Assembly (NCBI GenBank): GCA_028293225.1
Contig: JAQGPE010000698.1
Coordinates: forward strand, 1 to 7,918
Length of the DNA: 7,918 nucleotides
Source of the DNA: Akkermansiaceae bacterium
GTDB taxonomy: Bacteria; Verrucomicrobiota; Verrucomicrobiia; Verrucomicrobiales; Akkermansiaceae
Direction: 5' to 3'
Part shown: positions 1 to 6,628 of the stretch, piece by piece
Numbering within the stretch: position 1 is the stretch's first letter
Layout: every line of letters starts with the position of its first letter
The notes under the pieces: model-generated
What the model was told of the DNA's origin: nothing
Seen by the model: the letters and a program-made list of their open reading frames with translations, nothing else
Databases searched by the model: none
Position numbers and translations under genes: made by a program

Positions 1-848
1 CGATCCGGATGCAAGCGCTGATCGACTGGCTCGCCGCGGCTTTGGAAGAGGGGAGTGCTCACTTGATCCAGCTCGCGGCGAAGCTCCATCACGACTTCGT
101 GCTGATCCATCCCTTCGACGATGGAAACGGCCGGGTCGCGCGGATGCTGGTGAATTACCTGCTGCTGCGTGATGGGTATCCACCGCTGGTGGTCCCTACC
201 GAGAGGAAGTCCGATTATCTCACCGCGCTACGCCTGGCAGATGCCGGCGATTTGACGCCACTTGCCGATTTCCTCGCGGAGGAAGTTGAGCGCTCTCTTA
301 AACTCGGGACGCGGGCGGCAAAGGGCGAGAGCATCGAAGAGTCTGGCGATGTGGAAAAGGAGGTGACGTTGTTCGTGAGGGGCGAAAAAGCGCAGCAGGA
401 ACGAGAAATTTCTCCTTCGGTTGAAACTCTGAGATATTTGGCCGAGACGACGCTGATTCCCTTTATTAGGGAGCTCGAACGAAAGCTGGGCAGCCTGAAG
501 CCAGTCTTCGGGCGATATGAAGTGGCGACGACAACCTCGAAGGGTGCTTCCTCTCCTTCCGACCAGGTGAGCTACCATTTGATTGAATTCCCACCGGTGA
601 AGGGTTGGGTTCGATTGAGTTTTCGCTTCCTGGGTTACAAGGGGGTTTCGACGACATCCTTCAATCTGCAGACCGAGGTGGAGATTCGTTTCTCATCCGC
701 TGGCTACATCATCGCTCAGGACGAAAAAGTGATTTTCTCCCGCGATTACTTCCAGCCCCTCCTCGCCGAGGAAATCGACCAGGTCACGGCGTCCATTCTC
801 TCGCGGTTCTTCGATGAAGTCCGGGCTGAGGCGGCGAAGACGGATTGA
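1..848 (+). CDS. Fic family protein, 5'-truncated, with long C-terminal extension
   Basis: The Fic (AMP-transferase) fold transfers a nucleotide monophosphate, usually AMP, from a nucleoside triphosphate to a hydroxyl of a target protein. The core motif HPFDDGNGRVAR is encoded at 108-143 and fits HxFx(D/E)GNGRxxR. The catalytic His, the metal-binding Asp and both Arg residues are present, so the enzyme looks active. The frame is open to the left edge: codons Ile-Arg precede the ATG at 9, and that ATG falls inside the helix before the motif. The true start and the N-terminal flap are therefore outside the window. About 180 residues after the Fic core (from about 300 to 848) match nothing I recognise; they look partly charged and helical, then beta-rich. 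I found no (S/T)xxxE(G/N) inhibitory motif in the visible part, so any auto-inhibition would have to be in the missing N-terminus or in another protein. The target is unknown. Confidence 0.85.
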   Translation, partial: IRMQALIDWLAAALEEGSAHLIQLAAKLHHDFVLIHPFDDGNGRVARMLVNYLLLRDGYPPLVVPTERKSDYLTALRLADAGDLTPLADFLAEEVERSLKLGTRAAKGESIEESGDVEKEVTLFVRGEKAQQEREISPSVETLRYLAETTLIPFIRELERKLGSLKPVFGRYEVATTTSKGASSPSDQVSYHLIEFPPVKGWVRLSFRFLGYKGVSTTSFNLQTEVEIRFSSAGYIIAQDEKVIFSRDYFQPLLAEEIDQVTASILSRFFDEVRAEAAKTD

Positions 849-932
849 TAGACCCGATTCGTTGCCACGCTTTGCGAATACAGGGGTTGCATTTCCCCGC
901 TTCAGCCGCCATTTCCCTGCCTCCACGAGACC
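849..932. other. Intergenic gap upstream of the rpiB-glyA fusion
   Basis: This 84-bp gap should carry the promoter of the fusion gene or link it to the Fic gene. I see no convincing -35/-10 pair and no riboswitch-like fold. A 4-bp GGGG/CCCC inverted repeat (883-898) has no T-tract and is not a credible terminator. The region just before the ATG at 933 has only a weak GAG at ribosome-binding distance. Confidence 0.4.
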
Positions 933-2606
933 ATGAGCCAGAAGCCCCTGCGAATTGCCCTCGGCGCCGATCACGGCGGAGTTGATCTGAAGAATGCACT
1001 TGTCGAGCACCTCAAGGCCCAGGGTCATGAGGTGAGCGATCTGGGCACCCACGGCCACGACTCCGTCGACTATCCGGACTTCGCCAACCTGGTTTCCCAG
1101 GGCGTGGCTGACGGCACGGAAGACTACGGCGTGCTCTGCTGCACCTCCGGGGTCGGCGTCTCGATCGCGGCCAACCGCCATCTGCACGTCCGCGCCGCCA
1201 ACGTGCGCTCGGTCGGGGAAGCGAAGACTTCCCGCGAGCACAACGATGCCAACGTGCTTTGCCTCGGCGGCGCGTTTGTCGATGTCGAGACCGCGAAGGC
1301 GATGGCCGATGTGTTCTTCACCACCGGGTTCGCCGGCGGCCGTCACGAAGCCCGCGTCTGCAAGGCGTCCGGCTCCCGCATCGCCGAGACCGACCCGGAT
1401 CTCTACAAGGCCATCGTCGCTGAAGAGCACCGCCAGCGAAACAACATCGAGCTGATCGCGTCCGAAAACTTCGCCTCGCCCACCGTCATGGAAGCCCAGG
1501 GCTCCGTGCTGACGAACAAGTATGCCGAGGGCTACCCCGGCAAACGCTGGTATGGCGGCTGTGAAAACGTCGATGTCGTCGAGCAGCTCGCGATCGACCG
1601 CGTGAAGAAGATTTTCGGCGCCGAACACGCCAACGTCCAGGCCCACTCCGGCTCCCAGGCGAACACTGCGGTCTACTTCTCCGTGCTGAAGCCGGGCGAC
1701 AAGATCCTGACCATGGATCTCTCCCACGGCGGCCACCTGACCCACGGTCACAAGGCCAACTTCTCCGGCAAGTTCTACGAGGTCACCCACTACGGCGTCA
1801 GCCCGGAGGATGAGCGCATCGACTACGACCAGCTCGCCGAGCTGGCCGTGAAGACCAAGCCCGCCCTGATCACTGTCGGCGCCAGCGCCTACTCCCGCGT
1901 GATCGACTTCGAGCGCATGGCAAAGATCGCCCGCGAAGTCGGCGCCTATCTCTTCGTCGATATGGCCCACATCGCCGGCCTCGTCGCCGCCGGGGTCCAC
2001 CCGAATCCGGTCCCGCACGCCGACTTCGTCACCTCCACCACCCACAAATCCCTGCGCGGCCCGCGCGGCGGCATCATCCTGTGCAAGGAAGAGTTCGCCA
2101 AGAAGATCGACGCCCAGGTTTTCCCGGGCATCCAGGGCGGCCCGCTGATGCACGTCATCGCGGCAAAGGCGGTCTGCTTCGGCGAGGCCCTGAAGCCGGA
2201 GTTCAAGGACTACCAGGCGCAGATCGTGAAGAACGCCCAGGCGCTCTCCGCCCGTCTCGCCGGCCACGGCTACCGCATCGTTTCCGGCGGCACCGACAAC
2301 CACGTGATGATGGTCGACCTGCGCTCGAAGGGCCTCAATGGCTCCGACGCCTCCCACGCTCTGGACGAGGCCGGCATCACGGTGAACAAGAACTCGATCC
2401 CCTTCGACACCGGCACGCCGATGAAGCCCAGCGGCATCCGCATCGGCACCCCGGCCGTGACCACCCGCGGCATGAAGGAAAAGGATGTCGAGCAGGTCGC
2501 CGACTTCATCGCGGAGGCTCTGCAGTCGATCGGTGACGAGCCAAAGCTGCACGCCCTGCGCGAGCGCGTCTTCGCCTTCAACCGCGCCTTCCCGATGCCG
2601 CGCTGA
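933..2606 (+). CDS. rpiB-glyA: Fused ribose-5-phosphate isomerase B / serine hydroxymethyltransferase
   Basis: This 557-residue cytosolic protein has two complete enzyme domains. Residues 1 to about 145 are RpiB, which interconverts ribulose-5-phosphate and ribose-5-phosphate. It has Asp13-His14 in ADHGG, the catalytic Cys70 before SGVGVS, His103 in EHNDANV, and the phosphate-binding GGRH (136-139). From about 152 to the end is the PLP enzyme serine hydroxymethyltransferase, which converts serine plus tetrahydrofolate to glycine plus 5,10-methylene-tetrahydrofolate. It has IELIASEN (172-179), Asp343 and His346 in FVDMAHIAG, and the PLP lysine Lys372 in [12 protein letters not shown]. The linker is only about ten residues, and the frame is continuous with no internal stop. 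Both domains are close to normal length, about 145-150 and 405-415 residues. Codon use is strongly C-ending, as expected for a highly expressed housekeeping gene. The ATG at 933 is chosen because the RpiB beta strand RIALGADH starts six residues later. Confidence 0.96.
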   Translation: MSQKPLRIALGADHGGVDLKNALVEHLKAQGHEVSDLGTHGHDSVDYPDFANLVSQGVADGTEDYGVLCCTSGVGVSIAANRHLHVRAANVRSVGEAKTSREHNDANVLCLGGAFVDVETAKAMADVFFTTGFAGGRHEARVCKASGSRIAETDPDLYKAIVAEEHRQRNNIELIASENFASPTVMEAQGSVLTNKYAEGYPGKRWYGGCENVDVVEQLAIDRVKKIFGAEHANVQAHSGSQANTAVYFSVLKPGDKILTMDLSHGGHLTHGHKANFSGKFYEVTHYGVSPEDERIDYDQLAELAVKTKPALITVGASAYSRVIDFERMAKIAREVGAYLFVDMAHIAGLVAAGVHPNPVPHADFVTSTTHKSLRGPRGGIILCKEEFAKKIDAQVFPGIQGGPLMHVIAAKAVCFGEALKPEFKDYQAQIVKNAQALSARLAGHGYRIVSGGTDNHVMMVDLRSKGLNGSDASHALDEAGITVNKNSIPFDTGTPMKPSGIRIGTPAVTTRGMKEKDVEQVADFIAEALQSIGDEPKLHALRERVFAFNRAFPMPR

Positions 2607-2640
2607 AATCAGCGTCGGTCATCATTGAATCAGGATTCTA

Positions 2641-2680
2641 AAAGCGGGTCAGCCTCTCACGGCTGGCCCGTTTTGCTTTT
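2641..2680. terminator. Bidirectional rho-independent terminator between convergent genes
   Basis: A 10-bp stem, CGGGTCAGCC (2645-2654) with GGCTGGCCCG (2661-2670), has one G-U pair and a TCTCAC loop. It is followed by TTTTGCTTTT on the plus strand. An AAAA run (2640-2643) just before the stem becomes a U-tract when read from the minus strand. It lies 34 bp after the rpiB-glyA stop and 15 bp after the stop of the convergent lipoprotein gene, so it can end both transcripts. Confidence 0.85.
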
Positions 2681-2694
2681 GCGAGAGACTTGTC

Positions 2695-3153
2695 TCATGG
2701 CGTGATATAGAGCTTCTTGAGTCTAAGTCCGATATCGATGGTCAGGTACTTGTCCTTGAATTGCGAATGAAGCATCTCAAGTGCTTCGGCTCTTGGCGGT
2801 GAAAATTCTCCCGCGGGAGAGGACTGAATTTCAGCCAATTGTTCCGCGTAGATATTGATAAAGTCCTGATTCTTGGTGGCCTCCGCTATTTGCTTCAATT
2901 TCAAGGTGCACTCCAGAGCCTTCGCCTTGTTTGGCTTGACCAGGACGAAGAACGTTCTGGCACAATAGAGTCCGATGAAATCCGGATGCGCCTGAGCCAG
3001 GTTTTCACTCAGCCGGACTTCCAGTTCGTCATGCTTCCTCTGTTGCCATAGCGAGTTGATTTCCTCCGCCGTGGGAGGGGCTGTTGCCTTGCCGCCGCAT
3101 GAAAAGAGGAACGCGGTGGCAGCGATAAGGACAAGTAGCCTCGTGCGGATCAT
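2695..3153 (-). CDS. Small predicted lipoprotein, unknown function
   Basis: This 152-residue protein begins with a typical lipoprotein signal: positive n-region MIRTR, hydrophobic LLVLIAATAF, then lipobox L-F-S-Cys19. It is predicted to be exported by Sec, lipidated on Cys19 and held in a membrane facing the periplasm. The mature part is mostly helical and charged, with repeated Leu/Ala heptad-like spacing in the middle (about 60-125), which would suit a TPR-like or helical-bundle fold. I cannot assign a family. The frame stays open upstream to 3438, but the ATG at 3153 is preferred because it places the signal peptide at the N-terminus; a longer start would bury it and run into P1 on the other strand. 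No clear Shine-Dalgarno site is visible. By eye the gene is more AT-rich than its neighbours. It diverges from P1 and could share its control region. Confidence 0.75.
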   Translation of the reverse strand: MIRTRLLVLIAATAFLFSCGGKATAPPTAEEINSLWQQRKHDELEVRLSENLAQAHPDFIGLYCARTFFVLVKPNKAKALECTLKLKQIAEATKNQDFINIYAEQLAEIQSSPAGEFSPPRAEALEMLHSQFKDKYLTIDIGLRLKKLYITP

Positions 3154-3187
3154 CAGATGACTATGGGGAAAATTCGCCTTTTGTAAC

Positions 3188-3193
3188 ATCATA
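3188..3193 (-). promoter_or_regulatory. Candidate -10 box for the lipoprotein gene
   Basis: Read on the minus strand this is TATGAT, one mismatch from the TATAAT consensus, and it would start transcription some 28 bases before the ATG at 3153. No good -35 box sits at the expected spacing. If real, it would exclude the alternative start at 3192, which supports the start chosen here. Confidence 0.3.
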
Positions 3194-3228
3194 ACTTTCG
3201 CGGTAGCTTGGTTTCGATAGAGTGGCTT

Positions 3229-3268
3229 GTGAATTTCCGGTGAAGGATTTGATCCTGCTTGTTTCTGC
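3229..3268 (+). promoter_or_regulatory. Shared leader element, copy A (upstream of P1)
   Basis: This stretch lies 31 bp before the P1 start and is closely repeated at 5832-5871 before P3. The first 19 bases differ at one position, and 31 of 40 positions match overall. Both copies contain GTGAA twice at 11-bp spacing (3229 and 3240 here), about one helical turn, with TTCCGG between. This looks like a tandem protein-binding site, either a promoter-proximal operator or an unusual promoter. Because it lies in the divergent gap it could also affect the lipoprotein gene. Confidence 0.5.
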
Positions 3269-3298
3269 ACCCCATGGACCGAGACTACGGGGATCGGT

Positions 3299-4024
3299 AT
3301 GAACCCGCCTTCTCCTGATTCACCAGCTCCCGCCGCGCCGCGCTCCCGGTTCCGGTTCCGGTTCCGGTTGCTTCCTGTCATGGTGGCGGGGGTAGTGATC
3401 GTGGGGTTCTGCTTGAGTGTCTGGCCCCAGATTGCCAAGCAGAAGAAGGCAGCGGATCAAGTGAGAGCGATCAGCAATTTAAAGGCGATCGGCCTGGCTC
3501 TCCAGGAGTTCCAGTCGGAGTATGGCCGCTATCCCGATGAAAGTACGGCAATTACCGTAAAGGCGGCGACGAAGACGAATCTGGATTTGAGCGGAACCAG
3601 CTCCAACCGTCTGTTCCGGCAATTTCTCGTGACGGGGTTGAAGAGCGAAAAGATCTTTTACGCTCCTCAGCCGGGCCACCGTTGGGGAGACGATCGTTTT
3701 GACGACGACGCTCACGCGTTGGAGCCTGGGGAGGTGGGTTTTGGCTACCTGACCGGTGAGGCGGATTCCAACGCCTGGACACCTACCGCGATCCTCGCCG
3801 TTGCGCCTCTCGTCCACGGCACCCCCAGGTTCAATCCCGAGCCCTACCGGAACCTGGCCCCGGTTCTCCTCAAGGATAACTCGGTAGGCGTTCGCAGCGT
3901 CGGCGCCGATGGGCTGAGCATGAGACCGCAGGATCCGCAGAACATCTTCGATGCCTCCGCACCCTACTGGGGTGGTCATGCGCCGGTGATCCACTGGGCC
4001 GAGGAACCGGTGCTTCCTCACTGA
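3299..4024 (+). CDS. P1: pseudopilin-like single-pass membrane protein
   Basis: This 241-residue protein is the first member of the array. Residues 1-23 form a Pro/Ala-rich then Arg-Phe-repeat cytoplasmic tail. Residues 24-42 are a transmembrane helix, followed by a positively charged edge (KQKKAAD) and a pilin-like helix, AISNLKAIGLALQEF (57-71), then YGRYPDEST. The outer domain carries the family signatures SSNRLFRQ, GLKSE, DDDAHAL, GEVGFGY and RFNPEPY. The order of TM, N-terminal helix and globular domain resembles type II secretion pseudopilins such as GspG, but the Gly-Phe-Thr-Leu-Ile-Glu peptidase site is absent, so it is probably not processed or polymerised as a pilin. It is the only member with Val, not Cys, in the GE-C/V motif. 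Its C-terminus (VIHWAEEPVLPH) differs from the KWPE end of P3. GGGGA at 3289-3293 is an acceptable ribosome-binding site. Molecular role unknown. Confidence 0.85.
   Translation: MNPPSPDSPAPAAPRSRFRFRFRLLPVMVAGVVIVGFCLSVWPQIAKQKKAADQVRAISNLKAIGLALQEFQSEYGRYPDESTAITVKAATKTNLDLSGTSSNRLFRQFLVTGLKSEKIFYAPQPGHRWGDDRFDDDAHALEPGEVGFGYLTGEADSNAWTPTAILAVAPLVHGTPRFNPEPYRNLAPVLLKDNSVGVRSVGADGLSMRPQDPQNIFDASAPYWGGHAPVIHWAEEPVLPH
3346..3369 (+). repeat. Four perfect copies of the hexamer CCGGTT inside P1
   Basis: Four tandem copies of CCGGTT encode the alternating Arg-Phe run at P1 residues 17-23, directly before the transmembrane helix. Because the unit is six bases, a gain or loss of copies by slippage would change the length of the tail but not the frame. 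The other paralogs have no such repeat. Confidence 0.9.
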
Positions 4025-4025
4025 T

Positions 4026-4031
4026 GGGAGG
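4026..4031 (+). promoter_or_regulatory. Ribosome-binding site of P2
   Basis: GGGAGG is placed nine bases before the ATG at 4041 and starts two bases after the P1 stop. It fixes the P2 start and indicates that P1 and P2 are translated from one transcript. Confidence 0.75.
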
Positions 4032-4040
4032 TCTGCGCGC

Positions 4041-4727
4041 ATGAAGCCTGCATCCGCTTCTCCGCCCCGCCGCTTCGGGCTTTCCCGCGCGGACAGGGTC
4101 GGCTGGATCATCACCATCGTGCTCTGCATTTCTCTGGTGATCGGCTGGACGGTCGTGAAAAGACAGCGCCAGGCGGCGGAGCGGGATTGGTCGGTTCATT
4201 CGCTGAAAAGCCTTGGGCTCGTGCTCCAGGAGTTCGCTGCGGAGCATGGCTGCTATCCGGACGAAAGTACGGCACCAGCCGTAAAGACAGCGACCGGCAC
4301 CGATCTTGACCTCAGTGGCAGCACTTCCAATCGTCTGTTCCGCCAGTTGATCGCGTCCGGACTCAAGAGTGAGAGGCCGTTCTTTTCCAAGTTCGGTGGC
4401 TCCCGCAAGCCGGACAACCTCTTCGAAAATGATGCGACCGCTCTGGCTCCGGGCGAATGTGGCTACTGGTATCTGACCAGCGACGGCTCCGGGCAGTGGG
4501 GCCCGGAGGCGGTGCTGGCAATGACTCCGCTGCTCAAAGGGTCCACCCGTTTCGACCCGGAACCTCTGGGTGGCATGGCCGTGATTCTCTATCAAAGCAA
4601 TGCAGCCAGGGTGCTGCCGATCCAGCGGGACGGCCAGGTGCTTTCTCCCCTGACGGGAAAGAGCCTCCTCGATCCCCAGGACCCCTGCTGGCACGGCCAC
4701 CCGCCGGTGATCCACGAGTGCGAGTGA
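4041..4727 (+). CDS. P2: pseudopilin-like single-pass membrane protein
   Basis: This 228-residue paralog starts 16 bp after the P1 stop, so the two are almost certainly co-transcribed. It has a short basic, Ser/Pro-rich tail (1-19), a transmembrane helix at about 20-39 and the basic edge KRQRQAAE. The following helix (SLKSLGLVLQEF, 54-65) keeps only part of the family pattern. The outer domain has HGCYPDEST, TSNRLFRQL, GLKSE, GECGYWY and RFDPEPL, and ends in VIHECE. It is closest to P1: both share PDESTA, the LDLSG segment and a C-terminal PPVIH/APVIH. Cys71 and Cys140 sit at the two family positions that are also both Cys in P4, so they could form a disulfide outside the membrane. No prepilin peptidase site is seen. 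Function unknown; the membership call is firm, any role in secretion or envelope structure is inference. Confidence 0.85.
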   Translation: MKPASASPPRRFGLSRADRVGWIITIVLCISLVIGWTVVKRQRQAAERDWSVHSLKSLGLVLQEFAAEHGCYPDESTAPAVKTATGTDLDLSGSTSNRLFRQLIASGLKSERPFFSKFGGSRKPDNLFENDATALAPGECGYWYLTSDGSGQWGPEAVLAMTPLLKGSTRFDPEPLGGMAVILYQSNAARVLPIQRDGQVLSPLTGKSLLDPQDPCWHGHPPVIHECE

Positions 4728-4790
4728 TGGCTACCTGCGCCGGGAAAATGAGGCTGGAGTTGGGCCTGAATCCGAGGCCTCCTTGGCGAA

Positions 4791-5375
4791 ATGAGACCGC
4801 TCATCACTCCTGAGCAGATCGCGGAGATGAAAGCTCGCGGCTATGATTCCGAGACCCTCCGTGAGGCCAGGGAATTGCTGGAGGCTCAGGTGCCGGTTGA
4901 TGAGCTGTGCCGCCGCATCGAGGAGGCCTTTGCTGGCGTCACGCTGGGAAATGGCGTCGGACTGAGCGAAGCGAACGCGCTCGACGACTATGAAGACGAG
5001 GCGACCTGTGCCCTGCGACGATTGGACGACGAGAAAGAGGACTGGCGACGCATCACCTGGAAACAGCTGAATCGCTTTTCAAGCAGCCCTTCCTTCTTCG
5101 ACGCGGAGGGCATGAGATTCCATCTTCCCGCGCTGCTGATCGCCGATCTCAAGGGGGAATATAACCAAGGCATGGAGTTCAATCTGGCCCATCGCTCTGA
5201 TCATAGCCGCGAGCAATTCTCCCTCCTCAATGAGGCCCAGCGCGAAGTGGTGAGAGACTATCTACACTTCCTCCTGACTCATCCCGACAGCAAATTTCAT
5301 CGCGAAGACATCACCGATGCTCTCCTCGGCTACTGGGCGGAGAGCGCTCCTGAAAGCACCCGCCTCTCCTCATGA
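4791..5375 (+). CDS. Soluble protein of unknown function, DUF6714-like
   Basis: This 194-residue protein has no signal peptide or transmembrane segment and should be cytosolic. Residues 1-50 are a charged helical lead (PEQIAEMKARGYDSETL...). From about 43 to 162 the pattern is an AF..V helix, an acidic DDYEDE stretch, DW at 84-85 followed by the ITWKQL helix, FFDAEGMRFHLPALLIADL at 102-120, and F.LLNEAQREVVRDYLHFLL near 143-162. From memory this order of motifs fits the DUF6714 family, whose function is not known; a profile search would settle it. The gene lies 63 bp after P2 and overlaps the next gene by four bases, so those two form a translationally coupled pair placed between the P1-P2 and P3-P5 units. 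No strong ribosome-binding site precedes the ATG. An immunity or adaptor role is possible but is not shown by the sequence. Confidence 0.75.
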   Translation: MRPLITPEQIAEMKARGYDSETLREARELLEAQVPVDELCRRIEEAFAGVTLGNGVGLSEANALDDYEDEATCALRRLDDEKEDWRRITWKQLNRFSSSPSFFDAEGMRFHLPALLIADLKGEYNQGMEFNLAHRSDHSREQFSLLNEAQREVVRDYLHFLLTHPDSKFHREDITDALLGYWAESAPESTRLSS

Positions 5376-5794
5376 CCGCCCGTTTCATCCAAGTGGATCT
5401 CGAAATCGAAGCGGTGGATTCGCTCGCGCCGGTCTGCGAAGCATTCGCGGAATCCGGTCTCTTCGAACTCCATCATCTCCAGACGGAGCGTGGCTACTTC
5501 GCGGCCTTCGAAATGACGGTTCACGGTGAAGCGGAGGAGGACGCGAGCGATGATCCGGAAGATTTCATCGCCGGCTTCTGCGGTCTGATCGAGGAGTTTG
5601 GTGCGGAGGCCCGGGCTTGCTGGGAGGGCGCTTTCCGCAAGACCTTCGACATCGGCTACGAGAGCACCGGCGTGGCAGGGGTCTTCACCTCGGGCTTGAG
5701 TCCGGGCCTTCTCAGCCGCATGTCGGCGCTGGGGGTATCGCTGGGCGTGACGATTTATCCGCCCTCCGTCGATGCCCCGGTGGTGATTCTGTGA
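5372..5794 (+). CDS. Small soluble protein of unknown function, possibly DUF4279-like
   Basis: This 140-residue cytosolic protein starts in an ATGA overlap with the stop of the preceding gene, which is why the ATG at 5372 is chosen; there is no good ribosome-binding site and reinitiation is likely. The N-terminal part (about 4-50) reads as a beta-alpha-beta unit: FIQVDLEIEAV, then a helix, then GYFAAFEMTVHG. A very acidic loop EAEEDASDDPED (53-64) follows, then a helix and CWEGAFRKTFDIGYES. The C-terminal LSPGLLSRMSALGVSLGVTIYP (109-130) resembles the end of DUF4279 proteins, in which a final helix is followed by a strand ending in IYP. That match is from memory and is weak in the N-terminal half. 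It probably acts together with the upstream gene product because the two are coupled; what they do is unknown. Confidence 0.7.
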   Translation: MTARFIQVDLEIEAVDSLAPVCEAFAESGLFELHHLQTERGYFAAFEMTVHGEAEEDASDDPEDFIAGFCGLIEEFGAEARACWEGAFRKTFDIGYESTGVAGVFTSGLSPGLLSRMSALGVSLGVTIYPPSVDAPVVIL

Positions 5795-5831
5795 GCGGCG
5801 GGGCTGGCTGTTCGAGCTGCTTGAAGGACGC

Positions 5832-5871
5832 GTGAAATTCCGGTGAAGGAATCGCTTCCACTTGTCTCTAC
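5832..5871 (+). promoter_or_regulatory. Shared leader element, copy B (upstream of P3)
   Basis: Second copy of the element at 3229-3268, ending 26 bp before the P3 start. GTGAA occurs at 5832 and 5843, the same 11-bp spacing as in copy A, with TTCCGG between. The similarity fades towards the ribosome-binding site, although a GGACCG is shared further down. The best conserved part is thus not a coding remnant but a noncoding block kept in front of both array units, which marks a probable second promoter region for P3-P4-P5. Confidence 0.5.
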
Positions 5872-5883
5872 GGACCGCATCGC

Positions 5884-5889
5884 GGAGAG
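5884..5889 (+). promoter_or_regulatory. Ribosome-binding site of P3
   Basis: GGAGAG lies eight bases before the ATG at 5898. It favours this ATG over an in-frame TTG at 5862, which would add a basic stretch before the Pro-rich tail that no other paralog has. Confidence 0.65.
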
Positions 5890-5897
5890 ATAGGAGT

Positions 5898-6602
5898 ATG
5901 GACCTTCCCTCTTCTTCGCCCGGCCCGGAGGATGAACTTCCGGTGCCAAAGGAGAAGCATCCGGCAGCCAGTCCCATGAGAATCGGCCTCGGCGTGGCGA
6001 TCGGACTGACGTTGCTGTGGGTCATTTCTCCGAGCAAGTTCATAGGCCAGAGAAAGGCGGCGGACCGGACGGAGGCGATCAACCACATTAAGGAGATCTA
6101 CCTCGCGCTTGAGGAGTTCGATTCGGACTACGGGCGCTTTCCCGATGCCTCCACCTCTTCCAGAGTCGTCGCGATCTCCCATACGAAGCTGACGCTCGGC
6201 GACGGCAGTTCGAATCAACTTTTCCGCCAGTTGTTCGCAGCCGGGTTGGAACGCGAAAGGCTTTTCTATGCGAGGATTGCGGGAGCCATCAGACCGGACG
6301 ATCGCTTTGACGATGATGCTCATGCCCTGTCGCGCGGCGAGTGTGCCTTCGCTTACATTCCGGGCCTCTCCAGTCACTCGCCGCCTGAGACTCCGGTGCT
6401 GATGACGCCGATGATTCCGGGGACAACCCGCTTCGACCCCAAGCCTTTCGATGGCAAGGCAGTCATCCTGAGAATCGATGGCTCGGCGAAGGCAATGCCG
6501 ATCGATGATTCGGGGCGGATCATGGTCGAAGGCAAGGATCTGTTCGACCCCTCCAACCCTCTCTGGGAAGGAAAGGCTCCTGACATCAAGTGGCCGGAGT
6601 AG
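5898..6602 (+). CDS. P3: pseudopilin-like single-pass membrane protein
   Basis: This 234-residue paralog opens the second array unit. Residues 1-27 are a Pro/Glu/Ser-rich tail, 28-44 a transmembrane helix, then GQRKAADRTEAINHIKEIYLALEEF (50-74) forms the pilin-like helix. The outer domain carries YGRFPDAST, GSSNQLFRQL, RFDDDAHAL, GECAFAY, TPMIPGTTRFDPKPFDGKAV, DLFDP and a final KAPDIKWPE. It is closest to P5: AGAI-x-PD-x-RF, GLSSxS and the MTPMIPGT block are nearly the same, including an exact 18-base match at 6401-6418 and 7868-7885. Arg80 replaces the Cys seen in P2 and P4, leaving Cys149 unpaired. No Gly-Phe-Thr-Leu-Ile-Glu site is present. The start rests on GGAGAG and on tail composition. 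Expected to be anchored in the inner membrane with the domain outside; partner and role unknown. Confidence 0.85.
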   Translation: MDLPSSSPGPEDELPVPKEKHPAASPMRIGLGVAIGLTLLWVISPSKFIGQRKAADRTEAINHIKEIYLALEEFDSDYGRFPDASTSSRVVAISHTKLTLGDGSSNQLFRQLFAAGLERERLFYARIAGAIRPDDRFDDDAHALSRGECAFAYIPGLSSHSPPETPVLMTPMIPGTTRFDPKPFDGKAVILRIDGSAKAMPIDDSGRIMVEGKDLFDPSNPLWEGKAPDIKWPE

Positions 6603-6628
6603 CGCCCACACACGAACACAAATTCACC

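Noticed and set aside
585..605. A sequence resembling the leader element (GAATTCCCACCGGTGAAGGG) inside the Fic gene
   Set aside because: It lacks the 11-bp GTGAA pair, is explained by the codons for Glu-Phe-Pro-Pro-Val-Lys-Gly, and is not in front of a gene.
883..898. Inverted repeat GGGG/CCCC after the Fic gene
   Set aside because: Four-base stem with no T-tract; expected by chance in GC-rich DNA.
693..2552. A 619-codon open frame on the minus strand opposite the rpiB-glyA gene
   Set aside because: It mirrors the strong C-ending codon use of the gene on the plus strand, has low-complexity Gly/Ala/Val/Asp composition and matches no domain. The plus-strand frame has two complete enzyme domains.
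3154..3438. N-terminal extension of the lipoprotein frame upstream to 3438
   Set aside because: It would overlap the start of P1 antisense, encodes the reverse of the CCGGTT repeat, and would bury an ideal lipoprotein signal peptide in the middle of the protein.
3870..4715. Long minus-strand frame opposite P1-P2, and a similar one at 5868-6611 opposite P3
   Set aside because: They are Arg/His-rich antisense shadows of conserved GC-rich genes; their resemblance to each other is explained by the homology of the plus-strand genes.
4763..4779. Inverted repeat GGCCT/AGGCC between P2 and the following gene
   Set aside because: The stem is only five bases with a seven-base loop and no T-tract, too weak to call a terminator.
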